From contig RGPS01000028.1 in NCBI GenBank assembly GCA_010084195.1, positions 1 to 40,264 of the forward strand: a stretch of DNA of 40,264 bases, written 5' to 3'. The translations under genes and the position numbers were made by a program. Within the stretch, counting starts at the first letter, position 1. Every line of letters begins with the position of its first letter. This stretch comes from Terriglobia bacterium. Lineage in GTDB: Bacteria; Acidobacteriota; Terriglobia; Bryobacterales; Bryobacteraceae. The notes below the pieces were generated by a model. The model did not search any database, was not told where the DNA came from, and saw only the letters and a program-made list of their open reading frames with translations. Shown piece after piece: positions 8,358 to 16,750 of the stretch.

Positions 8358-10269
8358 ATGACTCCGTTTCCTTTGTTCCCCAAGTTCCTGGCGGCAGCCT
8401 TGTTGCTGGCCCTCGCCCTTCCTGCCACGGCCCAGAGTGGGGCTCAAAATGGCGAATGGCGGTATTACGGCGGTGACGCCGGCACCACCAAGTACTCGCC
8501 GCTCGACCAGATCAACGCGTCCAATGCCAAAGAACTCAAGATTGCCTGGCGCTGGAAAGCGGAGAACTTTGGCAAACGCCCGGATTTCAATTGGGAAGTG
8601 ACGCCTCTGATGGTCGGTGGCGTCCTCTACTTTACGGCGGGGACCCGGCGAGATGCCGTGGCTGTTGATGCCGCGACGGGTGAGACTCTCTGGGTCTACC
8701 GGCTGGACGAAGGCCCCCGCGGTGCCGTGGTTGCCCGAACCGTGAATCGTGGTCTCTCTTACTGGAGTGATGGCAAGGGCGACGACCGTATTCTGCTCAT
8801 ATCACCTGGGTTCCAACTGGTGGCGCTGAACGCGAAGAACGGCCACGAGATACCGTCGTTCGGGACCAATGGCCGGATCGATCTCACCGAAGGTCTGGAT
8901 CGCGCCGTCGTGAAGCCCGGTGTTATCGGCTCCAGCTCGCCCGCCATTGTCGTGAAGGATACGGTGGTTGTTGGCGCAGCGCTGCTGGCCGGTACTGCCC
9001 CCCCCAGCAAAGAAAATGTTCCCGGCTACATTCGCGGTTTCGATGTTCGCACCGGCAAGAAGAACTGGACCTTTAAGACCATCCCCCGGCCCGGCGAGTT
9101 CGGCAATGAGACCTGGGAAAACGATTCCTGGAAGTACAGCGGCAACACCGGTGCCTGGCCCCCTCTCAGCGCTGATCTCGAACTCGGCTATGTCTATATT
9201 CCAGTGGAAATGCCAACCGGTGATTTCTACGGGGGGACCCACCTCGGCGACAACCTCTTCTCCGATAGCCTCGTGTGTCTCGATGCGAAGACCGGTAAAC
9301 GGGTCTGGCACTACCAGTTGGTCCACCATGATGTCTGGGATTGGGATATCGCGGCACCGCCCATTCTGCTGGATGTCACGGTTGCCGGGAAAAAGGTGAA
9401 AGCCGTTGCGCAGATCACCAAACAGGCTCACACTTTTGTTTTCGACCGCGTGACGGGCAAGCCTGTGTGGCCGATTGAAGAACGCGCGGTTCCGCAATCC
9501 AATGTGCCGGGTGAGCGGACCTCTCCAACCCAGCCATGGCCTTCGAAGCCACTGGGGTTTGACCGCCAGGGAATTGGGCCGGACGATCTGATTGACTTCA
9601 CGCCGGCTTTGAAAGAAGAAGCCCTCCGCATTGCCTCGCGCTACCAGCTGGGCCCGCTGTACACGCCCCCCATCGTGGCGGACGCAGGCGGAAAGCTCGG
9701 CACCATGATCCTGCCGCACCACGTTGGTGGTGCGAACTGGCCGGGCGGCGCGGTGGATGCGGAGACTGGTGTTCTCTACGTCGCCTCCGGTCGGGGGCAA
9801 CGAAGAGAGTTTCGGTTCGAGGCCAGCGCCGAGAACCAACACTGGTCCCCAGGGTCTGCCTCTGGTAAAGCCACCATGGGGCCGGATTACGGCGATTGAT
9901 CTGAACTCGGGCGATCACGTCTGGACGGTCGCAAACGGCCCAACGCCGGACTACATCACCAACCATCCGGCGCTCAAAGGGATTGACGTGAGCAACGGCG
10001 GGCGTCCCACGCGGTCTTTGTTGATGGTGACCAAAACTCTGCTGGTTGCCCCGGAAGGGAACAATCTCTGGGTGCCCGTCGCTGGCGGTGGGGGCAACGC
10101 GTTCAGCCTGCTGGATAAGAAGACCGGCAAGGTGATCCACGAAATGCAGTTGCCCGCCATGGCCACTGGTATCCCGATGACCTACATGGCCAATGACCGG
10201 CAGTTTATCGTCGTGGCCGTAGGCGCTGCGGGTTATCCGGCGGAATTGATCGCGCTGGCCCTGCCGTAG
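8358..10269 (+). pseudogene. PQQ-dependent dehydrogenase, frameshifted near 9790
   Basis: The ATG at 8358 gives a signal peptide (FLAAALLLALALPATAQ) and an eight-bladed propeller quinoprotein of the membrane/periplasmic glucose-alcohol dehydrogenase type. Seen are EWRYYGGDAGTTKYSPLDQI at the N-terminus, repeated blade motifs (VAVDAATGETLWVYRL, VCLDAKTGKRVWHYQLVHHD), WDWDIAAPP, and late GGANWPGGAVDAETGVLYVAS. After about 9786 the coding frame moves by one base and continues as TNTGPQGLPLVKPPWGRITA to the stop at 10267-10269. The shift sits at a GGGGG run (about 9794-9798). Removing one G joins both parts into one frame of 636 residues, normal for the family. This is either a slippage mutation or a homopolymer sequencing error. 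If real, the last quarter of the propeller is lost. Confidence 0.85.
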
Positions 10270-10292
10270 GTCCGCCCGCTGCGCTGGTCGAT

Positions 10293-10578
10293 ATGGAAGC
10301 AGCCGTCAGCGGCCACCAGCGACTGGACCTGCGTAGCCTGGAACTCCATCGGGCTATCGCCGGAAAACTGCGCCAACACGCCGGCCTGCGGGCGTTCGCA
10401 GCCTTACCTCGATACCTGGCGGCAGCTGATTGACGGGCCCTTCGAGGACCTGCTCACCGTCATGGTCTCTGGTGAAGAGCGAGTGACCGCGCTGCGGCAA
10501 GCCTCACCTTTCGCAGGAATTCTGAAACCTGAGGAACGTTGGGCCGTTTACGGCAGGTTTGAGCGACCGCCCAAATGA
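10293..10578 (+). pseudogene. Small conserved protein, partner of DUF6036-type gene, frameshifted
   Basis: Two frames together make one protein. The first, from the ATG at 10293, reads DLRSLELHRAIAGKLRQ and then runs into nonsense, stopping at 10433. The second frame carries YLDTWRQLIDGPFEDLL, then a stretch ending in LRQASPFAGILKPEERWAVY, and stops at 10576-10578. I recognise this as a small helical family (L-H-R-x-I-A-x-K/R-L near the start, S/T-P-F-A-G-x-L-x-P-x-E-R-W near the end) that sits directly before DUF6036-type nucleotidyltransferase genes. The expected 15 or so residues between KLRQ and the QPYL stretch are missing, so the break is a deletion plus frameshift near 10385-10405. Its stop overlaps the next start as ATGA. 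The biochemical role is unknown; a toxin-antitoxin-like role is inference. Confidence 0.6.
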
Positions 10579-10736
10579 CCCGAGCTATTGCCGATCTTGG
10601 GGATATAGTCGTTATCGGAAGCCAGTCCTATGCGCACGGCGTCGATGCCGCCACCGCGATTCTTCCCGCCGGATGGCAAGACCGGCTTGTCCTTGTGACG
10701 GGTGAAATTTGCCGCTTAGAGCATGTTCGCAATTAG
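10575..10736 (+). pseudogene. Remnant of a DUF6036-type nucleotidyltransferase
   Basis: The 53 residues from the ATG at 10575 contain two family blocks, AIADLGDIVVIGSQS (the nucleotidyltransferase G-S core) and YAHGVDAATAILPAGWQDRL (normally about 50-60 residues further on), followed by a short unrelated-looking end to the TAG at 10734. The intact family is well over 150 residues and has catalytic aspartates between these blocks and a C-terminal region carrying a conserved GREKD-like stretch. Here the N-terminal lead, the middle and the end are all missing, which points to at least three deletions. The ATGA overlap with the preceding broken gene shows they were once an operon. The product, if made, would be inactive. 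Confidence 0.55.
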
Positions 10737-10815
10737 TGTAGACCGATTCGTTTGTGGGCCAGGCTGGCAACTTGCTGTCGGGTTGCCGACCATCCAACGC
10801 ACCCCAGTGGCTCTG

Positions 10816-10836
10816 GCGCCTGTCGGCGACAGGCGC
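10816..10836. other. Perfect 9-bp hairpin downstream of hpnI
   Basis: GCGCCTGTC and GACAGGCGC flank a three-base GGC loop. It lies 53 bases beyond the stop of the minus-strand hpnI gene and 80 bases beyond the DUF6036 remnant. No T tract follows on either strand, so it is not a classical intrinsic terminator; it may stabilise a 3' end. The rest of 10737-10889 shows no gene. Confidence 0.35.
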
Positions 10837-10889
10837 GCAGGATACCATCCTGGCCCCACATCCCGGACTACAGTAATTGTGGAAATGGT

Positions 10890-12005
10890 CTAATCGCGGG
10901 AACTGAGCCGCACCATCCGACCATCCCGCAACAGGCGGAAGCGGTCGGTCCGCCACTCCACTGTGTTGCCGAAGAGGCCGGCGCACCAGACTGCGAAGCC
11001 TGCCAGATCGCGGAGCGGTACCAGCGGTAGTGCAGCCTGAGGGGCCCCGAGGGCTCCGAGCGCACTCGCTGCGGCTGCCATTCGAATGGCGAAGCTGCCG
11101 AGCGCGATTGGCCAGGCTCCCAGCGCGGCTGCTACCAGGCACCAGAATGTCGCGTGGGTCACCACATAACCGAGATACCCGCCCGGGCGTGAAATCCGAA
11201 TCGTTCGGGACCACCGTACCTGATGCCGCCAGACATCTGCCAGGCTGCCCGCCCCCAGGCTCGTTTCCACGACCATTTCGGCCATTTCGATTCGTTTGCT
11301 GAGCGCGGAAATACGGGCCCCCAGTTGATAATCGTCCGCCAGATACTCGCGGATGGAGGCGAAGCCGCCAATCGCCTCCAGTTCGCGACGCCGGAACGCC
11401 ATCGTGGAACCCAGTGCAAAGCCGGTGCTCGACAGTAACCGGGCCACCAGCACCGAAGGCGCAAATTCCGTCCCGATTCCCAATGCCTCCGCCGCTGCCG
11501 GGCCGGATTCCCCGCGCCCTCGATACAGGCAGGTCACCAGGCCCACCCCCTCGTCCTCCAGGTAGCCAAGCACATGGCGCAGGTAGCCAGGAGGCACGGT
11601 AATGTCACCATCGTTGACCAGCAGAACGGCATGCTTCGCTTCGCGTGCCAGAATTTCGAGTGACCCCGCCTTGCGATTCGGTGCGTCGGTTGGCGTCGTG
11701 AGGATGCGGATGGATCTCTGCGGGAACTCGCGTTGCAGCCTCTGGATATCCGGCACCGCAGCATCGGACATGTCCGCCACGCCGAACAGAATCTCAAACT
11801 CCGGGTAGTCCTGCGCCGCGTGGGACCGGATCGCTTCGTAGAACCCGAGGTCGCGGCCCTTGACGGGCTTCAGAATCGAAACCGCCGGACGAAAACTGGT
11901 TATCGGGGCTTTGCGAAACCGGAATCGGGCAGCTCCTGCGATGGCGAGCAGATTGTAAGCCGCCCCACACGTAACCAAAATCTCAACTGGCAACTGTGCC
12001 GTCAT
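10890..12005 (-). CDS. hpnI: Hopanoid-associated glycosyltransferase HpnI (GT21-like)
   Basis: Encodes 371 residues resembling ceramide-glucosyltransferase-type enzymes and HpnI. In order: an N-terminal membrane segment (about 8-25), the GT-A start PAVSILKPVKGRD (40-52), NRKAGSLE (110-117), the metal-binding NDGDI (131-135), LSSTGFALGSTMAFRR, LADDYQLGARIS (222-233, third Asp motif), HQVRWSRTIR (261-270, at the place of the (Q/R)xxRW motif) and C-terminal hydrophobic helices. In hopanoid producers HpnI adds an N-acetylhexosamine to bacteriohopanetetrol. The GT21 relationship also allows a ceramide or other lipid acceptor, but the HpnJ gene in the same operon favours hopanoids. The start overlaps the previous stop as ATGA (12002-12005). 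It is the last gene of the four-gene operon. Confidence 0.85.
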   Translation of the reverse strand: MTAQLPVEILVTCGAAYNLLAIAGAARFRFRKAPITSFRPAVSILKPVKGRDLGFYEAIRSHAAQDYPEFEILFGVADMSDAAVPDIQRLQREFPQRSIRILTTPTDAPNRKAGSLEILAREAKHAVLLVNDGDITVPPGYLRHVLGYLEDEGVGLVTCLYRGRGESGPAAAEALGIGTEFAPSVLVARLLSSTGFALGSTMAFRRRELEAIGGFASIREYLADDYQLGARISALSKRIEMAEMVVETSLGAGSLADVWRHQVRWSRTIRISRPGGYLGYVVTHATFWCLVAAALGAWPIALGSFAIRMAAAASALGALGAPQAALPLVPLRDLAGFAVWCAGLFGNTVEWRTDRFRLLRDGRMVRLSSRD

Positions 12006-12364
12006 TGCGATATGAACACAACCCCGGCGGCAATCAACAGGGCCCCGGTCCAGCGTTGCCAGTTGACTGTTTCCTTCAACAGCACTCGCGCCAGGATTGT
12101 CTCCGGAATGAAGGTGGCCGCCGACATGGGCACCGCAAAGCTCATTGGCGCAATCGCCACCAGCTTGATGAACGAGAAGAATGACACCGCCATCGCCAGC
12201 GTGGAAATGATCACGTAGCGGTTTTTCACCAGCAGACCCAGGGCTTTGCCAATGGCCCCCGGGCGGAAATCATCGATTTCGCCATGGTGCTTCATGCCCA
12301 TGGAGCGAAACACATCGCCCGCTGTGGTGGCGGCTACCAGCAGAAAAACCAGGAACCACTTCAT
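12002..12364 (-). CDS. Small four-helix DMT/EamA-like transporter (operon copy 2)
   Basis: Encodes 120 residues with four hydrophobic helices: WFLVFLLVAATTAGDVF, a second of about residues 51-72 (VIISTLAMAVSFFSFIKLVA), IAPMSFAVPMSAATFIPET, and WTGALLIAAGVVFIS. This is the half-size drug/metabolite transporter layout of EmrE/ArnE/ArnF. The start at 12364 is preferred to an in-frame ATG 81 bases upstream, because it gives an ATGA overlap with the previous gene's stop and begins directly with the first helix. A paralogue precedes it, so a heterodimer is likely by analogy to paired SMR or ArnEF proteins. Context between hpnJ and hpnI suggests movement of a lipid-linked sugar or hopanoid across the inner membrane; this is inference. 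Confidence 0.8.
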   Translation of the reverse strand: MKWFLVFLLVAATTAGDVFRSMGMKHHGEIDDFRPGAIGKALGLLVKNRYVIISTLAMAVSFFSFIKLVAIAPMSFAVPMSAATFIPETILARVLLKETVNWQRWTGALLIAAGVVFISQ

Positions 12365-12777
12365 CGCGGGGACTCTCCAGCCGAAACAGGGTTCGTCCGG
12401 CTCACCAGCATCACGCCCAACGTAATCAGGCCGATACCCGTCCACCGGTATACCGAGATCTCCTCGCCCAGGATGAACCGGCCGGAGAATGCGGTCAGGA
12501 CATAGCCAATCGCAGTTACCGGCATCACGTAGCTCAGGTCCGCCCAGCTCAGGAGGGCCATATGGCTAAGCGTCCAGACAATCAGCAGAGCCACACCGGC
12601 GGCCACGAAAGGATGAAAAAGCGCCCCGATCAGCGCGAGCGGCGTATTTCCCGGGTCTCCCAGCTTCTGCATGCCGTGGGTGAGCAGGGAATTCCCAGCC
12701 ACGTTGCTCAAGACAACAATTGCCGTGAACAACCGCGTCCGAAATCGGAGATTTGCGTCGCGGCTAGTCGCCGGCAT
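12361..12777 (-). CDS. Small four-helix DMT/EamA-like transporter (operon copy 1)
   Basis: Encodes 138 residues. Hydrophobic helices at about 17-36 (FTAIVVLSNVAGNSLL), 47-75 (HPFVAAGVALLIVWTLSHM), 79-103 (LSYVMPVTAIGYVLTAFSG) and 110-127 (WTGIGLITLGVMLVS). The G-E-E after helix 3 and the R-W-T-G before helix 4 are typical of the EamA half-repeat. It overlaps the end of hpnJ by 14 bp and the second transporter gene by 4 bp, so all four genes are almost certainly co-transcribed and translationally coupled. The partner paralogue suggests an antiparallel heterodimer. The substrate is unproven. Confidence 0.8.
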   Translation of the reverse strand: MPATSRDANLRFRTRLFTAIVVLSNVAGNSLLTHGMQKLGDPGNTPLALIGALFHPFVAAGVALLIVWTLSHMALLSWADLSYVMPVTAIGYVLTAFSGRFILGEEISVYRWTGIGLITLGVMLVSRTNPVSAGESPR

Positions 12778-14227
12778 CTGCGGAAGCGGTGGGGTGCAAC
12801 TGCCGCTGTTCGGCGATGAATTTGCGGCGGCGCGACCGCAACGCCATGTACTCTTTCGCTTCTTTGGTAAGGCGTTTGCGCTCGTGCGTGTTGAAGATGA
12901 CCTTGCTGATCATGCGCCAGACTACTTTGGGCCGGAAATAATACTCGCTGTAGAAGCGTTCCACCCAGTCCATCAGCTCCGCTTCGTTCAGATTTTCGTA
13001 GACAACCTTGGGTAACTGGTTGCCTTTGGCGTCCACAATACTGCCAATCGAAATCAGATTATTCTTCTCGGCGTAAGCGTAGAACTCAGTCCCCGGATAC
13101 GGATGCGCTATCGAAACCTGGATGGTTTCATTGTCCAGTTTCTTCGCAAAATCAATTGTCTTGCGAATACTCGCCGCCGTCTCACCAGGCAGGCCGACGA
13201 TGAAGTCGCCGTGAATCACCAGGCCCAGCTTCTTGCAGTTCGCCGTGAAGCGCTCGGCCATATCGATGGTCGCGCCCTTCTTGATGTTCTTCAGAATCTG
13301 CGGATCACCTGACTCGTAGCCCACGATGAGCAGCCGGCAACCGGCTTCCTTCATCGCTTTCAGCGTGTCGTAGTCAGTGGTGACGCGCGATGTGCAGCTC
13401 CAGGTGAAGTTCAGGTGCTTCAGCTTCGAGCAGAGCTCAATGGTGCGCTCTTTGCGGTAGTTGAAGGTATCGTCATCGAAGAAGATCTCCTTCACTTCCG
13501 GGAAGTTCTCGATGGCCCACTTCACTTCGGCGACAATATCGTCGCTCGAACGCAGACGCCAGCGGTGGCCGGAGTGCGTTTGCGGCCACAGGCAGAACGT
13601 ACACATCGCCGGGCAGCCCCGCGACGTGTACATCGAGATAAACGGATTGAGCAGGAAGGGGACGTTGTAGTTGGTAACGTCCAGATCCCGCTTATAGGTC
13701 TTCGAAACCCAGGGAAGCTCGTCCAGATTTTCAATCATGGGCGCTTCGGGGTTGTTGATGATCTGGCCGTCTTTGCGGAAGCTGGCCCCCGGAATTTCTT
13801 CGAGCGGGGTGCCGTTCGCGTAGGCAACAATCTGATGATCGAATTCGCGGCGAATGATGAAATCAATCGCCTCGCTCGAATTCAGCGACTTTTCGGGCTC
13901 CACCGTCACCGGCGGCCCCACGAAGCAGACCTTCAGCTTCGAATTCGCAGCCTTCATCATGGTGGCGATCTTGCAATCCACATCAAAACCCGGGGTGGAC
14001 GTGAACAGGACGAGTAACTCGAATTCCTTACCCATCTCCACCGTTTGTTCGATAGATATCTTGTGCGGAGGCGCATCGACAACCTTACTGTCGGGCAGCA
14101 TTCCGGCCGGATAGCAAAGCCACACGGGATACCAGTACGACTCAATTTCTCGGGATGCAGGCCAGCGGGAACTTGCACCACCGTCGAAGCCCTCAAATGA
14201 GGGTGGGTTCAGGAACAGGGTTCGCAT
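12764..14227 (-). CDS. hpnJ: Hopanoid-associated radical SAM protein HpnJ
   Basis: Encodes 487 residues. The N-terminus (MRTLFLNPPSFEGFDGG, YWYPVWLCYPAGMLPDS, VDAPPH) is very characteristic of HpnJ. A B12-binding-like domain comes first, then the radical SAM cluster motif C205-P-A-M-C209-T-F-C212, followed by EIFFDDDTFNYRKER and the GLPGET motif. HpnJ converts glucosaminyl bacteriohopanetetrol into the cyclitol ether by ring contraction in Burkholderia-type pathways. The deacetylase HpnK that normally acts between HpnI and HpnJ is not in the window. First gene of the operon hpnJ-DMT-DMT-hpnI. It begins 45 bases after the co-directional aldo/keto reductase gene, so read-through from that gene is possible. 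Confidence 0.92.
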   Translation of the reverse strand: MRTLFLNPPSFEGFDGGASSRWPASREIESYWYPVWLCYPAGMLPDSKVVDAPPHKISIEQTVEMGKEFELLVLFTSTPGFDVDCKIATMMKAANSKLKVCFVGPPVTVEPEKSLNSSEAIDFIIRREFDHQIVAYANGTPLEEIPGASFRKDGQIINNPEAPMIENLDELPWVSKTYKRDLDVTNYNVPFLLNPFISMYTSRGCPAMCTFCLWPQTHSGHRWRLRSSDDIVAEVKWAIENFPEVKEIFFDDDTFNYRKERTIELCSKLKHLNFTWSCTSRVTTDYDTLKAMKEAGCRLLIVGYESGDPQILKNIKKGATIDMAERFTANCKKLGLVIHGDFIVGLPGETAASIRKTIDFAKKLDNETIQVSIAHPYPGTEFYAYAEKNNLISIGSIVDAKGNQLPKVVYENLNEAELMDWVERFYSEYYFRPKVVWRMISKVIFNTHERKRLTKEAKEYMALRSRRRKFIAEQRQLHPTASADAGD

Positions 14228-14272
14228 TCAGTACTTTCATTGTAGCCACCCCCCCTTGGGCAGCCGGGGGCA

Positions 14273-15256
14273 TCAGGAATGGGCCATGATCGGCCTCGGT
14301 TTGTAAGGGTCCGTAAGAGATTGTAAGTCCGATTCGTCCAGTTTTAGTTCCAGAGCAGCCACGGCGTCGGAAATATGGTGAGGTTTTGTGGCCCCAATAA
14401 TCGGTGACGTGATGCCTGGTTGCTGCAGAACCCAGGCCATGGCGAGCCGGGCGTTGCTGGTTCCCAGTCGCTCCGCCACTTCGGTGATGCGATCAACGAG
14501 CGCAAAATCCTGCTCGGTGAAAAAGTAGCTGCGCGACAGGTCGTCGCTCTGCGCCCGCAAGGTGTCGCCCGATTTTTCCCTGTTTCGGTTTCCCGCAATG
14601 AAGCCTCTGGCCAAAGGGCTGAACGGAATCACCCCGATACCTTCTTCCCGGCAAAGGGGAAGCATCTCCCGCTCTTCTTCGCGATACAGCAGGTTGTAGC
14701 AATTCTGCATGGAGACAAAACGGGTCAGGCCCAGGCGGTCCGAAGTCCCGAGCATTTTCATGAACTGCCAGGCATACATGGCCGAAGCACCGATATAGAG
14801 GGCTTTACCTGCCTTCACCACGTCGTGCAGTGCTGAAAGCGTCTCCTCTATCGGCGTCTGATAGTCGAAACGGTGGATCTGGTAGAGATCAACGTAGTCC
14901 GTCTTCAGCCGCTTCAGGCTCTCATCAATGGAGTGCATAATGTGCTTCCGCGAGAGGCCCCGACCGTTGGGGTCAGAGTTCATCTCGTTGAAGACTTTGG
15001 TGGCGATCACCACCCGGTCGCGACCGGGTCCGAACTCTTTCATCGCCTGGCCGAGGATCTCTTCACTCCGCCCCAGCGAGTACATGTCAGCCGTGTCGAA
15101 GAAGTTGATGCCGACTTCCAGAGCTTCCCGGATAAACGGCAGTGACTCTTCTTCGTCCAGAACCCACGGGCGCCACTGCTTCGAGCCATATGTCATCATG
15201 CCGAGGCACAAGCGGGAAACCTTCAGGCCGGTATTGCCGAGACAGGTATATTGCAT
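14273..15256 (-). CDS. Aldo/keto reductase
   Basis: Encodes 327 residues forming a complete NADPH-dependent (beta/alpha)8 reductase. The catalytic tetrad is visible: D54 and Y59 in FFDTADMYSLGRSEEILG, K87 in VIATKVF and H128 in LYQIHRF. The cofactor site shows VIPFSPLARGFIAG and SPIIGATKPHH near the C-terminus. The sequence is closest in style to the YajO/YhdN-type general reductases. The carbonyl substrate is unknown. The start at 15256 gives the standard MQYTCLGNTGLKVSRLCLG N-terminus. A 66-base divergent promoter region separates it from the phosphatase gene, and hpnJ lies 45 bases downstream on the same strand. Confidence 0.92.
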   Translation of the reverse strand: MQYTCLGNTGLKVSRLCLGMMTYGSKQWRPWVLDEEESLPFIREALEVGINFFDTADMYSLGRSEEILGQAMKEFGPGRDRVVIATKVFNEMNSDPNGRGLSRKHIMHSIDESLKRLKTDYVDLYQIHRFDYQTPIEETLSALHDVVKAGKALYIGASAMYAWQFMKMLGTSDRLGLTRFVSMQNCYNLLYREEEREMLPLCREEGIGVIPFSPLARGFIAGNRNREKSGDTLRAQSDDLSRSYFFTEQDFALVDRITEVAERLGTSNARLAMAWVLQQPGITSPIIGATKPHHISDAVAALELKLDESDLQSLTDPYKPRPIMAHS

Positions 15257-15322
15257 ATCGTTACTTCAAGTCTATAGCCGACTTCATGCAGTTGAAATCT
15301 CTGTAGCGCAGAATAGAAGTTC

Positions 15323-16738
15323 ATGTTGATGCATCAGCTTCTTCCAGCCGCGCTCCTGGCGGTCACACTAGCCGCTCAGGGGCCAAACCCCTTTGTCGAA
15401 AAGCCCTATCTCCAGCTGGGCGATAATCCCGCCCTCTCGGCCCGTGAGAGCCTTGTCCTGATGTGGCATGCAGCCGACGATTCGGCCAAATGGAGCGTCC
15501 AGCTGCGGGGTGCCAAAAGTGCTGCCTGGCGTAAGACTGACCTGCCGGTTTCCCAACTGGTGCAGGTCCCCGGCATCCCGGCGCACAAGGTCTTTCGCAC
15601 CACCCTGACGGACCTGACCCCGGGCGAAGAATTCTCTTACCGTGTTTATCGCAATGAAGGGCTTGCCTTTGAGGCCGCCGGCAAGGCCCGCAAATCCGCC
15701 TCGCAGCCGGTGCGCTTTGCCCTTTTCGGCGATTGTGGTGCGAACACGCCCGGCCAACTCCAGATCGCCAATCAGGCGTTTCTCACGAAGCCCGACTTTG
15801 TCTTTATTCCCGGAGATATCGTCTACGGCTCGGGCCGGATTTCCGAGTACAGGGACAAGTTCTACCCGTTCTACAACGCCGACAAGGCGGGCCCCGAGAC
15901 CGGTGCACCGCTGCTCCGTTCCATTCCGTTCATCGCAGCACCGGGAAATCACGACACCGCCCTCCAGAACTTCCAGCGCTATCCGGATGCTCTTGCCTAC
16001 TTCATGTACTGGGATCAGCCTCTCAATGGCCCGGTTCGCACCGGTGCCTCTTCTACCAGCCACATCATGACCGGCGAGTTGAGCCCCTCCCCTGTCCTGG
16101 CCGCCGCCGCGCAGCGCTATCCGTTGATGGCTAACTTCTCCTTCGACTACGGCAACGCCCATTGGACCGTGCTCGATTCCAATACCTATATGGACTGGAC
16201 GAAGCCTGCGCTGCTCGACTGGCTCCGGAAAGACCTGGCCGCAGCAAAGGGAGCTGAATGGCGCTTCGTCGCCTTCCACCACCCCGGCTTTAATTCGTCA
16301 AAGAGCCATTTCACTGACCAGTGGATGCGCTTGGTGGCACCGGTTTTCGAAGAGGGGAATGTGGATGTGGTGTTCGCCGGGCATGTCCACAACTATCAGC
16401 GCAGTTTTCCCCTCACGTTCACGCCGAAACCTCGGCCCGACGGCAGGAAAATGGGGTCGAAGGGTGAAGTGGATGGCGACTGGAAACTCGACAAAGAATT
16501 CGCCGACGGAGCTTCGAAAAAGCCCGTTGGCGTGATTTATGTGGTCAGCGGTGCCGGTGGTGCCGGGCTCTATGATCCTGCGCAGATGAAGGAACCCGCA
16601 ACCTGGCAGGGCTTTACCAATAAATTCATCTCCGACGAACACTCGTTCTCTCAGGTAGACATCAACGGCAAGACCCTAGAACTGAAGCAGATTACGGCAT
16701 CAGGTAAAACTGTCGATAGCTTCCGGATTGCGAAATAG
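15323..16738 (+). CDS. Secreted purple-acid-phosphatase-like metallophosphoesterase
   Basis: Encodes 471 residues with a signal peptide (LLPAALLAVTLAAQG). An N-terminal fibronectin-III-like domain (about 25-130, ending near LTPGEEFSYRVYRN) precedes the calcineurin-like metallophosphoesterase domain. Its metal-ligand blocks are all present in order: FALFGDCG, FIPGDIVYG, APGNHDT, VAFHHPGF and VVFAGHVHNYQRS. This domain order is that of plant-type purple acid phosphatases. It probably hydrolyses phosphate esters in the periplasm or outside the cell. An alternative ATG lies six bases inside; either gives the same signal peptide. It ends 12 bases before the convergent ATPase gene. Confidence 0.9.
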   Translation: MLMHQLLPAALLAVTLAAQGPNPFVEKPYLQLGDNPALSARESLVLMWHAADDSAKWSVQLRGAKSAAWRKTDLPVSQLVQVPGIPAHKVFRTTLTDLTPGEEFSYRVYRNEGLAFEAAGKARKSASQPVRFALFGDCGANTPGQLQIANQAFLTKPDFVFIPGDIVYGSGRISEYRDKFYPFYNADKAGPETGAPLLRSIPFIAAPGNHDTALQNFQRYPDALAYFMYWDQPLNGPVRTGASSTSHIMTGELSPSPVLAAAAQRYPLMANFSFDYGNAHWTVLDSNTYMDWTKPALLDWLRKDLAAAKGAEWRFVAFHHPGFNSSKSHFTDQWMRLVAPVFEEGNVDVVFAGHVHNYQRSFPLTFTPKPRPDGRKMGSKGEVDGDWKLDKEFADGASKKPVGVIYVVSGAGGAGLYDPAQMKEPATWQGFTNKFISDEHSFSQVDINGKTLELKQITASGKTVDSFRIAK

Positions 16739-16750
16739 CTTTAGGCAACC

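Noticed and set aside
9786..9800. Programmed ribosomal frameshift in the PQQ dehydrogenase
   Set aside because: There is no slippery heptamer with a following stimulatory structure that I can support, and such regulation is not known for this family; a one-base indel in a G run is simpler.
8802..9842. Minus-strand open frame opposite the PQQ dehydrogenase
   Set aside because: Shadow of the propeller-coding strand, no motif and no start context.
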